64,000 bases of DNA, taken from positions 17,119,501-17,183,500 of the forward strand of contig NC_088303.1 in NCBI RefSeq assembly GCF_032854445.1, given 5' to 3'. The notes under the pieces were generated by a model. It was not told where the DNA came from, made no database searches, and saw only the letters and a program-made list of their open reading frames with translations. The position numbers and the translations under genes were made by a program. The DNA is from Liolophura sinensis. Its lineage: Eukaryota > Mollusca > Polyplacophora > Chitonida > Chitonidae. This document shows, piece by piece, positions 62,729 to 64,000 of the stretch; the first letter of the stretch is position 1, and each line of letters begins with the position of its first letter.

Positions 62729-64000
62729 GGTTAAATTTGGACCTGAACATTCTTTAAGGCCTAAATGTACATTTGCATTGTTGTATAACCTGAACACAAA
62801 ATGGTAACTGTCCATAATAAGGGCGTGCAACAAGTGCATAACTAATGAACATGTTCATTCAAGTCTTAAATGCAGGACAACTGCGTACCATTTAAATGAA
62901 CATAATGCTACATAATGAACGTCTAAAGAATGGGTGGGCAACATCTACCAACAGGACTCTGGGTAATAACTATTCATATTGGAAGTGGGCCACTAAGTTC
63001 AAGGTCACTGAAAAGGTGTGTGAGTACCAACCACTGACTAACCAGCTGTGGGTTCAGTATTGGCCTTGAACAAGGAAATTCTAGGCTGCACACTCTTACT
63101 GTTTGTGGGACCTTTGCGACAATGAATAAAAAGGTCGGCTATAATTGTCAGCTTGTATCATTCCAAAGGTGGATGGTTTAGCCCAGACAATTAAATGCTG
63201 AGGTTTCTCTCATTTTTAATATTCACCAGATTTAATAAGAAGCAAACTTAAAGCTTTTACTAGTCTTGAGGAACAAACTTTGTCATTAATTTTCCTCTAT
63301 TAATACAGGAGCACTCATCTATTTCTTCTAGACTGAAATGGACAGGCACTTGTTGATCACTCTTGACAGTTTAAATCAGTTGCCTATAACCACTTTGAGC
63401 ACTCATTTGGTGATGGCCCAAAGATGCACAATGGGTAAACCCCTAATATAAATCAACTCTTGAGCGAAAAATATAAAATAATAAAATCTGCCACTTATCT
63501 AAAGACTTGAAAGACATGCAACTTCAATAGCAGGCCATAAGCCACACTCAATTTCACTGCATGGTAACCAATGCTAAACGCCTATTGGTTGCAGTCCTCA
63601 CAGATGTCCCCTTCTGTCTGGTCTGATCTGCATATTTTTTGGCCAGTTTCTCTGGGATATTAGTAAATATGACACAGAAGTTTACATATTAGTAATGTTT
63701 AGATTGTTTAGATTTAATGAATATCAGATAACAGCTGGAAATGGATTTTAAATTTTTATAGGAGTAGGGTAATCAAAAAGTCATACTCTCTTCAATTCAT
63801 GCAAGGAATTGTTGTCCAACTCCTGTCCACAGGACACTTTGCAAAGTAGCCTCACAGGATTTTCAGTACAGTTGTTGAAATGTTGACACAGATAGGTCAG
63901 ACATTTTTGGAACTAGAACATGGATAGACTATACTCATGTCAAATATTTACCAATTGGTGACAGTCACCCCTGCCACCAATTTGCAAATATTTGACAGGA
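62729..64000. other. Intergenic to window end, no gene recognised
   Basis: No open frame over about 60 codons, and no repeat or RNA signal supportable by eye. Confidence 0.5.

Overview
The window is eukaryotic. Genes are split by GT-AG introns, intergenic DNA is AT-rich, and short retroposons with RNA polymerase III promoter boxes are scattered throughout. Gene content (PSMB5, SMIM13-like, CRAL-TRIO, asteroid/ASTE1-like) and two SINE families ending in a 'TTGAGTACGRCGTWAAACMCCAA'-type tail, a tail I associate with molluscs and related invertebrates, suggest a marine lophotrochozoan, most likely a mollusc. The species call is inference. One 200-base N gap (14725-14924) shows this is a draft assembly.

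Layout. 26-7328: a SMIM13-like small membrane protein gene (- strand, two exons) stands head-to-head with a complete seven-exon proteasome subunit beta type-5 gene (+). 7.7-14.7 kb is intergenic and rich in SINEs. 13.0-24.0 kb holds a many-exon ankyrin-repeat gene (+) whose coding exons all begin and end in phase 0; one exon carries an extra base. It ends in a histidine-rich region and a C-terminal CaaX box. 25.2-27.1 kb is a decayed L1/Tx1-type LINE. 29.3-30.8 kb is a spliced hAT-transposase-like gene with a BED finger and an in-frame stop. 36.0-43.8 kb is a four-exon CRAL-TRIO (Sec14-like) gene whose introns are loaded with three minisatellites; the last one repeats the 3' splice-acceptor sequence about 24 times. 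47.1-49.0 and 60.0-62.1 kb are two intronless asteroid/ASTE1-like (XPG/FEN-fold nuclease) paralogs on the - strand. Between them lie a PIF/Harbinger remnant, hairpin elements and SINEs. The ends of the window and the other long spacers show no recognisable genes.

The genes do not form one pathway. The main points of interest are the repeat biology (splice-site minisatellite, SINE families sharing a tail, foldback elements), the exon architecture and frame anomaly of the ankyrin gene, and the ASTE1-like pair with a gene-conversion-like tract, a C-terminal tail stranded behind stops in one copy and two frameshifts in the other. All calls come from reading the sequence; no database search was possible.
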